Source: Crocinitomicaceae bacterium
GTDB lineage: Bacteria; Bacteroidota; Bacteroidia; Flavobacteriales_D; Sanyastnellaceae
Length of the DNA: 64,000 nucleotides
Direction: 5' to 3'
Assembly (NCBI GenBank): GCA_002700285.1
Contig: PACT01000028.1
Location: forward strand, 35,225-99,224
The notes below the pieces were generated by a model. It did not search any database. It saw nothing but the letters and a program-made list of their open reading frames with translations, and was not told where the DNA came from. This document shows, piece after piece, positions 19,801 to 28,776 of the stretch; position 1 is the stretch's first letter; each line of letters begins with the position of its first letter. The translations under genes and the position numbers were made by a program.

Positions 19801-20877
19801 AGCAGCCGAATTGTAGTTGGGCGCAACTGCATCCGTACATCCACCCACACCCACAGTAATGGTTCCTACCATACCTGCAGCAGCGTGCCCATATTGTGAA
19901 CAATCATAAGCGTAAACGCCTGGGATTGTAAAAGTGTGTGAGCCTATACATACGCCTGAAGCATCACCAGATACAATATCAAAGTAAAAAGATTCAGGGT
20001 TTCCAAAAGAAAGTCCAGTTTGTGTGTCAATATCTCCGTTTGCATTGTGTGATCCACCATTGTTTACCCAAAACACAAGTGAACCTATATCAACTGTTAA
20101 GTCAGCAGGCACAAATGTTAAACCAGAAGTTGCAACTTCTATACCATCAAGATTACATGCATTTGCGAATGTGCAAGATCCATCATCTTCGTTGGCAGTG
20201 GCATCGTAGTTCGTGGCATTTGAATTCGTGCAACCTTGCACAACAGGACCACAAGAGCCTGTAAAAGTGTGGAGACCTAAATCTGTCCATGTATCTATTG
20301 GCATAACGATCCACTCAGAAGAAGCTTCATCTGTTCCTGCAGATAAAGCCCAATCTGTATTTCCATTGATGACTGAAGACTTACGAACCAGAACATGATC
20401 TTTCGTTGCTTCTGTAACTCCGGCAACATCCCATCCAGACCCTGGATCAGCATAGTCTAGGTCTGTTATATTTTGACCTATGACATCAAGAACCACAAAG
20501 TCTGTCTCTGTACCCTGAACAAGTGCGTAACCATCATCACCATTAGATAAGTAAGTATGATTTTGATTAGACAAGGCAAGGATAGAAGGATCGGATGACC
20601 CGTGAGATATGATATAAAAACCACCAGCTGGGACTATAGCGCCCGGAGTAAAAGTATTCCAGTATTCAAACTCACCTGGTGTAGTTGGAGCATTTGAAAC
20701 ACTCGGAAAAGCATAGCCATCTAGGGAAATATCTGCATTTGTGGGATTGAAAATCTCCAAATATTTATTGTTAGAAGACCCTTCAGCGTACTCTGAGAAG
20801 AAAAGGTCACACTGAGCGTGTGTTGTAAATAGCGAAAAGAAAGTGGCTATTAGAAAGAAAATATTAATGCGTTTCAT
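16846..20877 (-). CDS. Large modular secreted protein: lamin-tail-like domains, plastocyanin-like domain, OB-like domains, nine GCxD/NY/DDGSC repeats, C-terminal dockerin-like motif
   Basis: Signal peptide MKRINIFFLIATFFSLFTTHAQ; SEYAEGSSNNKYLEIFNP and SEIAEGSSNNKYIELYNP (LTD); VDIGSLVFWVNNGGSHN...YDCSQYGHAAAGMVGTITV (cupredoxin-like); C-terminus CPADINNDGTITAADLLLFLSAFGQNC. Confidence 0.85.
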   Translation of the reverse strand: MKRINIFFLIATFFSLFTTHAQCDLFFSEYAEGSSNNKYLEIFNPTNADISLDGYAFPSVSNAPTTPGEFEYWNTFTPGAIVPAGGFYIISHGSSDPSILALSNQNHTYLSNGDDGYALVQGTETDFVVLDVIGQNITDLDYADPGSGWDVAGVTEATKDHVLVRKSSVINGNTDWALSAGTDEASSEWIVMPIDTWTDLGLHTFTGSCGPVVQGCTNSNATNYDATANEDDGSCTFANACNLDGIEVATSGLTFVPADLTVDIGSLVFWVNNGGSHNANGDIDTQTGLSFGNPESFYFDIVSGDASGVCIGSHTFTIPGVYAYDCSQYGHAAAGMVGTITVGVGGCTDAVAPNYNSAADFDDGSCVASPYTLISDIQIGQESALFEGVAVLTSGIVTGVYGGRATIQDGAGAYSGIWIDGSNVALQVGDSVDVSATVAENFGLTQLTSPSVTINSQGNVLPASEVLSTLDVSAEQWEGVLVQTSGVVESDALGNNEWSVNDASGAVVLDDAGFNAIAAGLTTVGASVQVSGSVDYSFGEFKIQPRDVNDVLLFGCTSDAADNYDSSASVDDGSCVFTGTSCTLFVSEIAEGSSNNKYIELYNPTGSTVFLDQYTMANCSNGCDTPDALYITDQFDYWSLTFPAGATVAPNSTYIIAHPSADPLILAVADMTYIYLSNGDDTYALAEIMGADTVLVDLIGDIGPDPGSGFTVSGILNATQNGTLVRKSDVNAGNAGMWLASAGTNEFDGEWIVNPSNDWSNIDSHEFTSGCAVNTGGCTDPGASNYDPAATTDDGSCVFIPNLTIQEIQSGLVTGQVLTSGVVTAVYAASGSLGGSASYVIQNETGPYSAIWCLGQGVVAGDLVDISGTVSEIYGLRQIVGAVSIVVSSGNTLPEAELLTTDAVNDEQWESVLTQLLAPVSNENAGYGDWLLDDGSGNAKVANLGYDAVDDSVDVDGIMMPVVELGVTYRVTAPNFYSYGSWKLVPVLATDVVRLGCMDVSFVNYDPLAAEDDGSCSNIPGCTDPTADNYDPAAVTDDGTCIVTGCFDPLALNYNANATVVDNTLCYYTLPSIVINEIHYNSSIAQGDDFDWEFCELYNTGDLAADLSGYHFFNSASGSSQLGLVFPAGTSIAAGEFVIVTVAGGGGTLNYSGNGYQVFEMELGNFSNGGEAISLEDAWGNVVDAVTYASSGLWPGAGFSILGSTLIGNPNGGGASLEYIPEILATYIAGTISADNAFGNNWQASWVDGGTPGAANSSAFGCNDAEACNYNATAYLADNSSCTYDCYGCTYTDAENFTNGATVDDGTCTFAPAGSDCPADINNDGTITAADLLLFLSAFGQNC

Positions 20878-20972
20878 TTGGAACGTTTTGGTTTTTATGA
20901 TGACGCAATTTAACGATTTATGTACAAAAAAAGGTGTTTCGTGGCGTTTTTATTAACTTTTATCGACACTCA

Positions 20973-21566
20973 CTATTTAGGGAGCAATTGAAACGTCATG
21001 CGGTGAAAGGGTGATACACCACACGTCTTGATCGCTTCCCTATGAGCCTTAGTCGGATACCCGAAATTTGAATCCCAGTGATACGCTGGGTATTCAATAC
21101 TTTTTTTGTGCATAAACTGATCCCGATGTGTCTTTGCAAGGATACTCGCAGCGGCAATAGATGCAAACTTGGCGTCACCCTTGATGATGCATGTATGAGG
21201 TGGCATTGTCGGAGAAGACACAAATCTATTTCCGTCAATAAGGATGTGATCCGGACGAATGAAAAGGGTGTCAACCGATTCTCGCATGGCCAAAAAGGAG
21301 GCCTGAAGGATGTTGATTTCATCAATTTTATCGTGAGAAACGAAAGAAACTGACCAGGCAATGGCCCTTGATTCTATTTGAATTCTGAGTGCGTTTCGCT
21401 TTTTTTCAGAAAGCTTTTTACTGTCGTTTAACCCGAGTTCAGTTGCTGTTTCTAGATCTAAAATAACTGCGGCAGCCACAACAGGCCCCGCGAGACAACC
21501 TCTTCCTGCTTCATCACAACCCGCCTCGACTCGATTGGGTTTGACATACGGAAGCAGCTTTATCAT
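20973..21566 (-). CDS. rnhB: Ribonuclease HII
   Basis: EAGCDEAGRGCLAGPVVAAAVIL, LNDSKKLSEKKRN, DHILIDGNRF, GDAKFASIAAASILAKTHRDQ. Confidence 0.97.
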   Translation of the reverse strand: MIKLLPYVKPNRVEAGCDEAGRGCLAGPVVAAAVILDLETATELGLNDSKKLSEKKRNALRIQIESRAIAWSVSFVSHDKIDEINILQASFLAMRESVDTLFIRPDHILIDGNRFVSSPTMPPHTCIIKGDAKFASIAAASILAKTHRDQFMHKKSIEYPAYHWDSNFGYPTKAHREAIKTCGVSPFHRMTFQLLPK

Positions 21567-22672
21567 AGTTCACTTAACATTTCATCTAAGGCCTGTGAAA
21601 ACAGGTGCGCACTCTTCTCCCATGAGAATTCGGCAGCGCGCTTGATGCCTTGTTTAGATTTTTCCTCATGCAAATCCTTGTCTTCATCAAGTCTCAGTAA
21701 TGCCTCAGCTGCGCCCTTTGCGTCTGTCGGACTTACCAACGCCGCCGCCGCACCCCCACATACTTCTGGGATTGAAGTCGTATTGCTTGCAATCACAGGA
21801 ACCCCACACGCCATCGCTTCGACAATAGGGACTCCGAAACCTTCGAAAAAAGGAAGATATAGAAGCGCATTTGCTCCTGCGACAGCACTTACGAGTTCAT
21901 CGTCGTTTAAGCGCCCTACCCAATGAACATTTGCAGTGTCAAACATCTCTTGCTTCCACATTTCAGCGCCTACAATGACAAGGTCTGAATGGCCTCCCAT
22001 ACTTCGATAGACCTTGTGCGCATTGAGCATGCCGCGAATATTCTTTCGCGGATGAATTGAACCTACAAAGACATTGTATTTATTCCCCGAAGCAAACTTT
22101 ATTCTTGAAGCGTTACGTTTTTCGGAAACCAAAGGTTTGAAAGAAGCATCAGGTGCGTTGGGGATGATTGAGATTGACGCTTCATCGATATGATAGGTTC
22201 GAGAAATATCTCCTCTGCTGAATTCAGAAACAGTGCATAATTTTGAAGACTTCCTGGCATATTGAGGGAAACGTGCTCTAAAATGTCTTGCAAACCTTGG
22301 GGGAAGCCACTCTGGATGATGCTCGAAATTTATATCGTGAATCACATTGAGTTGCGCTACAGCACTTCTCCTTGAAATATATCCATCTGTGGAGACGAAG
22401 GCATCCGCACGCCACTGTTTAAGCTTCCAGGCAATGGCATAGTCAAACCATAAATCAAACAACCAAGGCCTCCTAGCAGGAGGAAATAAGCACACGGAAG
22501 TTGAATTCGATCCATAGTCAAATTCTACAGAAGGTTTCCTATCAAAAATGAGAAGAAAAGTGTCATTGGGCCTTGATTTAATAATTCTTTTATAGCACTG
22601 ATGAGTAAAGCGCCCCGTTCCTTCAAGCTTACCTGGAATTAATAATCTAGCGTTTAAAGCAATCCTTGCCAT
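21563..22672 (-). CDS. Glycosyltransferase family 4-like (GT-B)
   Basis: FVGSIHPRKNIRGMLNAH, LLYLPFFEGFGVPIVEAMACGVPVIASNTTSIPEVCGGAA. Confidence 0.92.
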   Translation of the reverse strand: MARIALNARLLIPGKLEGTGRFTHQCYKRIIKSRPNDTFLLIFDRKPSVEFDYGSNSTSVCLFPPARRPWLFDLWFDYAIAWKLKQWRADAFVSTDGYISRRSAVAQLNVIHDINFEHHPEWLPPRFARHFRARFPQYARKSSKLCTVSEFSRGDISRTYHIDEASISIIPNAPDASFKPLVSEKRNASRIKFASGNKYNVFVGSIHPRKNIRGMLNAHKVYRSMGGHSDLVIVGAEMWKQEMFDTANVHWVGRLNDDELVSAVAGANALLYLPFFEGFGVPIVEAMACGVPVIASNTTSIPEVCGGAAAALVSPTDAKGAAEALLRLDEDKDLHEEKSKQGIKRAAEFSWEKSAHLFSQALDEMLSEL

Positions 22673-22676
22673 GTTC

Positions 22677-22684
22677 CAAAGTTA
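22677..22684 (-). promoter_or_regulatory. -7 promoter box TAACTTTG for the glycosyltransferase gene
   Basis: Exact TAnnTTTG match on the minus strand, 4 nt before the ATG at 22672. Confidence 0.6.
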
Positions 22685-22746
22685 GAAAACAAAGGGTGGC
22701 ATAATTACGGCAACTTTAAAGTTTAGTAGTAAGAGAATAACAAACG

Positions 22747-22754
22747 TAACTTTG
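22747..22754 (+). promoter_or_regulatory. -7 promoter box TAACTTTG for the wzz-like gene
   Basis: Exact TAnnTTTG match, 28 nt before the ATG. Confidence 0.6.
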
Positions 22755-22782
22755 CGACGTTCTATTTTCAAAATAATCAGGT

Positions 22783-23805
22783 ATGACATCAATAAACGAC
22801 AACCGTGATTCATCGCGTTTAGACTCGACTCATCTACTTCTGTTTGTATACGACAGATTGAGGACCTTCATATTCGTAGGCCTACTTGCTGTCATTATTT
22901 CGGCCGGAGTTTCTTTGTTAATGGATGAGAAATTCGAGTCAAGCGTAATCATGTTTGCGACAACGCAAAGTTCGATTGGTGAACAGTTTTTTGAAGAAAG
23001 TAAGCAAGGCGATCTATTGGCTTATGGAGAAACGGAGGACGCAGAACGTCTTTTACAGCTCCTGAATTCTAATCGCGTTCGTGCTCAAATTATCGGAAAC
23101 CACAACTTGAGCGAACACTACGACATCGACCTCAATGAACCCGGCGCAAGAACACTCCTTCAAAAAGAATACGACAGTAATGTGGGCGCTGATTTAACCA
23201 GGTTTGGTTCTATCAGAATACATGTGTTGGATACAGACCCAAACATTGCAAAGGACATCGCAAATGACCTGGTTTTCTTGGTCGATAGCCTTGCGAATTC
23301 ACTCAGAAATGACCGCGCTCAAAATGCGTTAATATTGGCTGAAAATTCATATAACAATGCGGTTCTAGAAATTCAAGAAGCAGAGGATGGTCTTGGAAAA
23401 CTTCACGCGCAAGGCATTTATGATTTTGAAGCACAAGTTGAAGGGCTTACTGCAGAATATGGAAGAGCTGTGGCAGACAATAACATGAAAGGCGCCAGAA
23501 TTATTCAGAAGGATTTGGAAAGGATTTCGACGCTGGCAAACGAGTATAACAAGTTGACAAATTTCCTCGAACCCGCCTACGAACAACTCGCCACACTTAA
23601 AAAGAGGTACGATTTGATGAAAGTTGATGCCTCAACACAATTGCCATCTAGCTTGGTTGTCGATTATGCCCAAACAGCAGATAAGAAGTCATATCCGGTA
23701 CGTTGGTTTATCGTCGTTGTTAGTGCAATGTCTTCTCTTGCGATGACACTTATCTTACTACTCATTTTTGACAGCATCAAGGGCGCTGAAATTCGCAATA
23801 AGTGA
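22783..23805 (+). CDS. Wzz-like chain-length-determinant / polysaccharide co-polymerase family protein
   Basis: Two terminal TM segments flanking a coiled-coil periplasmic domain; LLMDEKFESSVIMFATTQSS; no kinase domain. Confidence 0.8.
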   Translation: MTSINDNRDSSRLDSTHLLLFVYDRLRTFIFVGLLAVIISAGVSLLMDEKFESSVIMFATTQSSIGEQFFEESKQGDLLAYGETEDAERLLQLLNSNRVRAQIIGNHNLSEHYDIDLNEPGARTLLQKEYDSNVGADLTRFGSIRIHVLDTDPNIAKDIANDLVFLVDSLANSLRNDRAQNALILAENSYNNAVLEIQEAEDGLGKLHAQGIYDFEAQVEGLTAEYGRAVADNNMKGARIIQKDLERISTLANEYNKLTNFLEPAYEQLATLKKRYDLMKVDASTQLPSSLVVDYAQTADKKSYPVRWFIVVVSAMSSLAMTLILLLIFDSIKGAEIRNK

Positions 23806-25271
23806 ACGCTGGATGGATGGATAGAACGGCCCTGATTGGGGCGTCAATTTTCTCTGCTTTATTAGGCATTGCTGTTTACTTTGACTTTATATGGTTCGCG
23901 CTATTGCCCTTCTTGATATTGTTGTCTTGGTGGGGAATAAAACGATTGGATTTGTTCATCGGCACGATCTTAATCACAGTCCCATTAAGTTTAAATCTAC
24001 AGGAATTTAGTGACACTTCCCTTGGTTTATATATGCCAACGGAACCCTTGCTGTTTCTTGGATTATTAATCTTTGTCTTTAGATCCTTAAAAGGATGGCC
24101 CGTTGACAAAAGACTCTTGACGCACCCTATATCCATCATCATCAGCCTCATGATGTTGTGGATGCTGATCACAACTGTGACGAGTTTTGACCCCATCGTA
24201 TCTCTTAAGTTTACAATCTCCAGAGCGTGGTTTATTGCAGGTTTTTTCTTTTTTCTAGGACACATCATGCTTCACAAACCCGAGTATCGTGAACGTATGG
24301 TTATGCTGATGATTTTTCCATTGTGTATCGTGATTGTCTACACGCTGATTCGTCATGCTGAATTTGGTTTTGAAAAGCATGCCGGCCACTGGGTCATGAA
24401 GCCTTTTTTCAAGGACCACACGTCATATGGCGCAGTGATGGCCATGTTTTTACCTCCTGCCATTGCATTGTTGTCAAAACGCAGCCGCCCCACCTTAACG
24501 AAGGTGATGTTGGCGATTGCAACTGGTGTCATCGCTTTGGGGCTCGTCTTTTCTTTTACAAGAGCTGCCTGGGTTTCACTCGTTGTTGTTGCTGCGATTT
24601 ATGCTGCAATGAGATTCGGCTTCAAACTGAGGACGCTTGTCGGCATTGGCGTCATTATGCTCGCATTGGTTTGGACGAGTAAAGATGCAATCATCATAGA
24701 ATTACAACGCAACAAACAGGACTCATCAGACAATCTTACGGAACATGTGGAGTCCATCTCTAATGTTTCGAGCGATGACTCGAATCTTGAAAGGTTAAAT
24801 CGATGGAGTTGTGCCCTCGCCTTATTTAAAGAACGACCAGTTACAGGGTGGGGTCCCGGTACATACCAATTCGTATACGCGCCGTTTCAACAATCTGACC
24901 TCAAAACAATCATAAGCACAAACAATGCAGATGGGGGAAATGCGCACAGTGAATATTTAGGTCCGCTCGCAGAGCAAGGCGTTCTTGGCGCACTATTTAT
25001 GATTTTATTAATTTGGTGGGCCTCAAAAATTGGATTTCGACTCTGGCATCATATCAAGAATCTCGATGACCGAAATTTAGCGGTCTCCGTTTATCTGGGA
25101 TTGATGAGTTACTTTATTCATGGGGTACTCAACAACTATCTCGACACAGACAAAGCAAATGCTCCCTTTTGGGGGTTCTTGGTGCTTTTAGTCATTCTTG
25201 ACATCGAACTGAAACAAGGGGGAGATTCCAGATTACTTAAATCTGCAACTCAACAAAGCCGTGTCGTCTAA
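23802..25271 (+). CDS. O-antigen ligase / polymerase family membrane protein (Wzy/WaaL-like)
   Basis: Multi-pass; FSFTRAAWVSLVVVA, ERPVTGWGPGTYQF, NAHSEYLGPLAEQGVLGALFMILLIWW. Confidence 0.88.
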   Translation: MNAGWMDRTALIGASIFSALLGIAVYFDFIWFALLPFLILLSWWGIKRLDLFIGTILITVPLSLNLQEFSDTSLGLYMPTEPLLFLGLLIFVFRSLKGWPVDKRLLTHPISIIISLMMLWMLITTVTSFDPIVSLKFTISRAWFIAGFFFFLGHIMLHKPEYRERMVMLMIFPLCIVIVYTLIRHAEFGFEKHAGHWVMKPFFKDHTSYGAVMAMFLPPAIALLSKRSRPTLTKVMLAIATGVIALGLVFSFTRAAWVSLVVVAAIYAAMRFGFKLRTLVGIGVIMLALVWTSKDAIIIELQRNKQDSSDNLTEHVESISNVSSDDSNLERLNRWSCALALFKERPVTGWGPGTYQFVYAPFQQSDLKTIISTNNADGGNAHSEYLGPLAEQGVLGALFMILLIWWASKIGFRLWHHIKNLDDRNLAVSVYLGLMSYFIHGVLNNYLDTDKANAPFWGFLVLLVILDIELKQGGDSRLLKSATQQSRVV

Positions 25272-26480
25272 GAGCGCCGTTTCTCCTCTAAAATTGGACA
25301 ATTCTTTGACCATCTCAACATGCATTTCATCCAAGGATGAGCGCGTGTTATCTCTCACCACTTTTTCCATTCGAGACATCCCAAAGGCAATTTCCTCAGC
25401 GTTTTCTTGTTCTACAAGGCCATCGGTATAACAGATCAAAGAACTCCCTGGGAGGGCCATCAATTCACCTGATTCAATGGTAGGTAAGCGATCAAACATT
25501 CCCAAACCTACTGAACCGATTTCTAAGCATGAGGAAACACCTTTCTCGTCTATCCAAAGCGGAGGATTGTGACCACAATTCACATACTTAATGAGTTTGG
25601 ACGAACGGTGGTAAATGGCTGCGAAAAAAGTAATGTATTTTTCTCCTTTTGCACTGTCCATCACCCGCTCATTTAAGATCTTGACTTTTGATATAAGATC
25701 ACTGTCATCTCCCTGAAAGATTGCTTTTACATTTGCCTGGAAGTTTGACATGAGAAGCGCAGCACCTATGCCCTTTCCACTTACATCTGCCATACATATA
25801 ACGAGACAGTCTGCACCCCATTCAAAGCAATCGTAGTAATCACCTCCTATTTGATGATGCGGCTGATAATAACCAGAAACATCAATTTGCGCATCTACTG
25901 GCCAAGACGTAGGCACGAGAAGAGACTGCATCTCACCCGCGAGTTCCAATTCTCTTTTGAGTCCTTCTTGTCTTAAATTCTCATCTACCAGCTCCCTGTT
26001 TCTTAATGCAACGACTAAAACATTCGTCAGTGTCTGAAGGAAATTAAGGTGCTTAACTACGGGGCTCATCCCCCTGGTGTCTTCTTTCTCGTCACCGGCA
26101 AGAACAAAAGCGATGACTTCATCATTTTGAGATACGGGAACAACGACATCGAAGGCATGGTTATCTAAGCCATCACTTCCCACTATAGAAATCCCACCAG
26201 AATTTAGTTTTTCAAAAAAATGAGCCGGCTGTGTCTCTGGCACAAATCCCGAAACACCAGTTGAAATAAGTAATCGCCAAAACGCCCCCCCTAAATCAAG
26301 CGCATACAGGACAATTCTACTTATGCCCAAATATGTTTGAAGCGCTTTACTGTATTGATTAAGAAGATCCTTTTCTGAAGATTGAGCGTTAATGGCGCGC
26401 GTCACTTCCAATAGAGCTTTGAGCTTAAACTCTCTGAGTTCTAGCTTTTCAATAAGTCTTGATTCGCGCGATTTTGTCAT
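25233..26480 (-). CDS. GAF-like + SpoIIE/PP2C-type serine phosphatase
   Basis: GGDYYDCFEWGADCLVICMADVSGKGIGAALLMSNFQANVKA, GHNPPLWID, SLICYTDGLVEQENA. Confidence 0.92.
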   Translation of the reverse strand: MTKSRESRLIEKLELREFKLKALLEVTRAINAQSSEKDLLNQYSKALQTYLGISRIVLYALDLGGAFWRLLISTGVSGFVPETQPAHFFEKLNSGGISIVGSDGLDNHAFDVVVPVSQNDEVIAFVLAGDEKEDTRGMSPVVKHLNFLQTLTNVLVVALRNRELVDENLRQEGLKRELELAGEMQSLLVPTSWPVDAQIDVSGYYQPHHQIGGDYYDCFEWGADCLVICMADVSGKGIGAALLMSNFQANVKAIFQGDDSDLISKVKILNERVMDSAKGEKYITFFAAIYHRSSKLIKYVNCGHNPPLWIDEKGVSSCLEIGSVGLGMFDRLPTIESGELMALPGSSLICYTDGLVEQENAEEIAFGMSRMEKVVRDNTRSSLDEMHVEMVKELSNFRGETALLDDTALLSCRFK

Positions 26481-26498
26481 CTGATTTTTTTGGACAAA

Positions 26499-27065
26499 TT
26501 ACTTCTTAACTCTCTCAGAATATTCCTTTTTCTTTGTATCCACCTTAATGAAATCTCCTGTATTAATAAACAGGGGAACTCTTACTTCAACGCCTGTATC
26601 TACCGTAGCGGGCTTAAGCGTGTTCGTGGCAGTATCTCCTTTAATCCCAGGTTCAGTATACGTAATCTCGACCTCAATAAACTGTGGAAGTTCACAAGAA
26701 ATCACCCGTTCTTCCTCAGCGTAGAACACCACAAGACAATGCAGGCCATCTTTAAGGAATTCAGGGGTGTTAATGAGATGTTTCTCTATAGAAATCTGTT
26801 CATAATTCTCACAATTCATAAAGTGAAATCCCATATCATCATTATATAGGTATTGATATTCTCGAGTTTCTATCCTCACAGGATCAATCTTAAAACCTGA
26901 ATTGAAGGTGTGATCCACAATACGACCTGTCTCAATATTCTTTAACTTGGTCCTGACGAATGCAGGCCCCTTACCCGGCTTGACATGCAGGAATTCTACG
27001 ATTTGCCACAAACCATTGTTGTGATTCAAACACATGCCATTTTTAATATCTGAAGTAGTTGCCAT
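26499..27065 (-). CDS. efp: Elongation factor P
   Basis: [72 protein letters not shown]. Confidence 0.97.
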   Translation of the reverse strand: MATTSDIKNGMCLNHNNGLWQIVEFLHVKPGKGPAFVRTKLKNIETGRIVDHTFNSGFKIDPVRIETREYQYLYNDDMGFHFMNCENYEQISIEKHLINTPEFLKDGLHCLVVFYAEEERVISCELPQFIEVEITYTEPGIKGDTATNTLKPATVDTGVEVRVPLFINTGDFIKVDTKKKEYSERVKK

Positions 27066-27108
27066 AGGTCAATTTGAATTCATATGAGTCTGCAAGATAC
27101 ATCTACCG

Positions 27109-28776
27109 TCACTTGCCTTCAAGTCGTATTGAGATTCGATGTATTGAAGTTGTGTTTTCCCAAACAGACCAAACCTTTTCAATCGAAAAAACCAACCTAT
27201 CTGGTATGATATCAAAGGAAAAAATTGCCCGAGATGTCGGATCACCTACTGAAAACAATCGATATCCTCGTGCTGTAGGAAGCAATTGGAACAACCTGCC
27301 TTCCATCCCAACAACGCCATTCATTACGGCAACTGTCATTGATCTTCGATGCTTAACATCCACCCTGAATGCTCTACCAAAACCTGGGGCACTGTCCCAC
27401 GATTTATAACATTCAGCCGTCAATCTGAATAGATTCAGATCCCACCTCATTCTCGCACCACATGAAAATACCCCATCAATGTTACAATCGATGCTAAATC
27501 TAGATGATATCTTACCCGCATTAACAATCGTATGATTCCAACTCATGGTCGATCGAAGCGAAGCACGTCCTTGATCCACTTCAGATTTCACAACAAATCG
27601 TTTATTGTCAGGACCTAAAGAAAATCCGACTATTCCTTCCCATTGATTTACAGCGCCCGTCTTCACCCCCCAATTTCTTCCTGGATGAAGAACACTCGTC
27701 TTATCGATTGAATAAAACAGAAAGAAATGTCTACTCGCTGTGAGCACTGCGCGATTATGCATCTTGAAATCCCCTTTAAAAAATCCCACCTCTGTTTCAA
27801 AACTAAATGCATTTTTTTCCATGCGAAACACCGCTCCAAATAATCCAGAGAAAGTAGACCCGACGGTTTGGCCGAGTTCACCGATAAAACCAAATTGAGA
27901 CAATTTATTCACGCGAAATGCAGAAAACCCGAATCGATTCACATGAATCTCGGATCTATTGCGTTCATTTTGGTCTCGGTGGAGACCTGTATCGAACCAC
28001 GTAAATTCAGACAAAGCATTCTGAGTAAATGCTCTCTTTTGTGAATCAAATGAGGATGCAAACCACCATAAACCCATGTTTTTCCGACATGCAATGCCGC
28101 GTCGAAAGGGGGAGCCATCTCCTGAATACACACCATCAAAACCTCTGCTCACCTGACCTAATCTATGGGGAGACCTCATGGATTGAAAGGGGTCATACCT
28201 GTTAATTATTGCACCTGAACCCCAATGAATACGATGATCACCTATAATCCAGGTGACCCCTTGATGTCCTGTCCCTTGAATATATCCTCCTATAAAATCT
28301 AGCCCAACCTCTCCGACATCTCGCTCAGCAACCAATCCCCAATTCCCTCCCTTTAACCGTGCGACGCACCCCACATTAGAACCCACATATTCTTCATCAT
28401 TTAAATCAACCTGCCCCACAATACTTGATTTTACTTGACTCAGTTGAGGTCTGTACGTTTCTCCAGAGCCTTCTTCTTTTCCCCACCCACACCATTTTCT
28501 CCACTTTGCACTTTTTGATAGTATGTCGGAACATTCTGGTCTCAATCCAGAGATCGCCCAAACCTCTTCTGGAACCACAGGCCAACCATACTTTTCTATA
28601 TGAATCCTGATGAGTTCAGCATCCGACACTTCCATCCAACCTTCTTCTATGGCAGGTATAAGCAGCTTATTGATGGCCAAAAGAGACTGAGACAAAAGAC
28701 CATTATAAAACAAACCAATGGCAAAGAACAACAAGAAAATCAAAGTCACTTTTTTTCTTACCACGACACCATCCAT
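27109..28776 (-). CDS. Putative outer-membrane protein related to Bacteroidota helix-hairpin-helix/barrel proteins
   Basis: Signal-anchor-like N-terminus; alternating beta-strand pattern; GYIQGTGHQGVTWIIGDHRIHWGSGAIINRYDPF resembles the barrel portion of that family. Confidence 0.5.
   Translation of the reverse strand: MDGVVVRKKVTLIFLLFFAIGLFYNGLLSQSLLAINKLLIPAIEEGWMEVSDAELIRIHIEKYGWPVVPEEVWAISGLRPECSDILSKSAKWRKWCGWGKEEGSGETYRPQLSQVKSSIVGQVDLNDEEYVGSNVGCVARLKGGNWGLVAERDVGEVGLDFIGGYIQGTGHQGVTWIIGDHRIHWGSGAIINRYDPFQSMRSPHRLGQVSRGFDGVYSGDGSPFRRGIACRKNMGLWWFASSFDSQKRAFTQNALSEFTWFDTGLHRDQNERNRSEIHVNRFGFSAFRVNKLSQFGFIGELGQTVGSTFSGLFGAVFRMEKNAFSFETEVGFFKGDFKMHNRAVLTASRHFFLFYSIDKTSVLHPGRNWGVKTGAVNQWEGIVGFSLGPDNKRFVVKSEVDQGRASLRSTMSWNHTIVNAGKISSRFSIDCNIDGVFSCGARMRWDLNLFRLTAECYKSWDSAPGFGRAFRVDVKHRRSMTVAVMNGVVGMEGRLFQLLPTARGYRLFSVGDPTSRAIFSFDIIPDRLVFSIEKVWSVWENTTSIHRISIRLEGK

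Noticed and set aside
16968-20264. Repeated similar DNA segments that could suggest a tandem repeat or CRISPR-like array
   Set aside because: They are in-frame coding repeats (GCTD...DDGSC) of irregular spacing within the 1343-aa protein; no spacers or cas genes
20996-21361. 121-aa alternate-frame ORF within rnhB
   Set aside because: Same-strand out-of-frame translation of a canonical RNase HII gene
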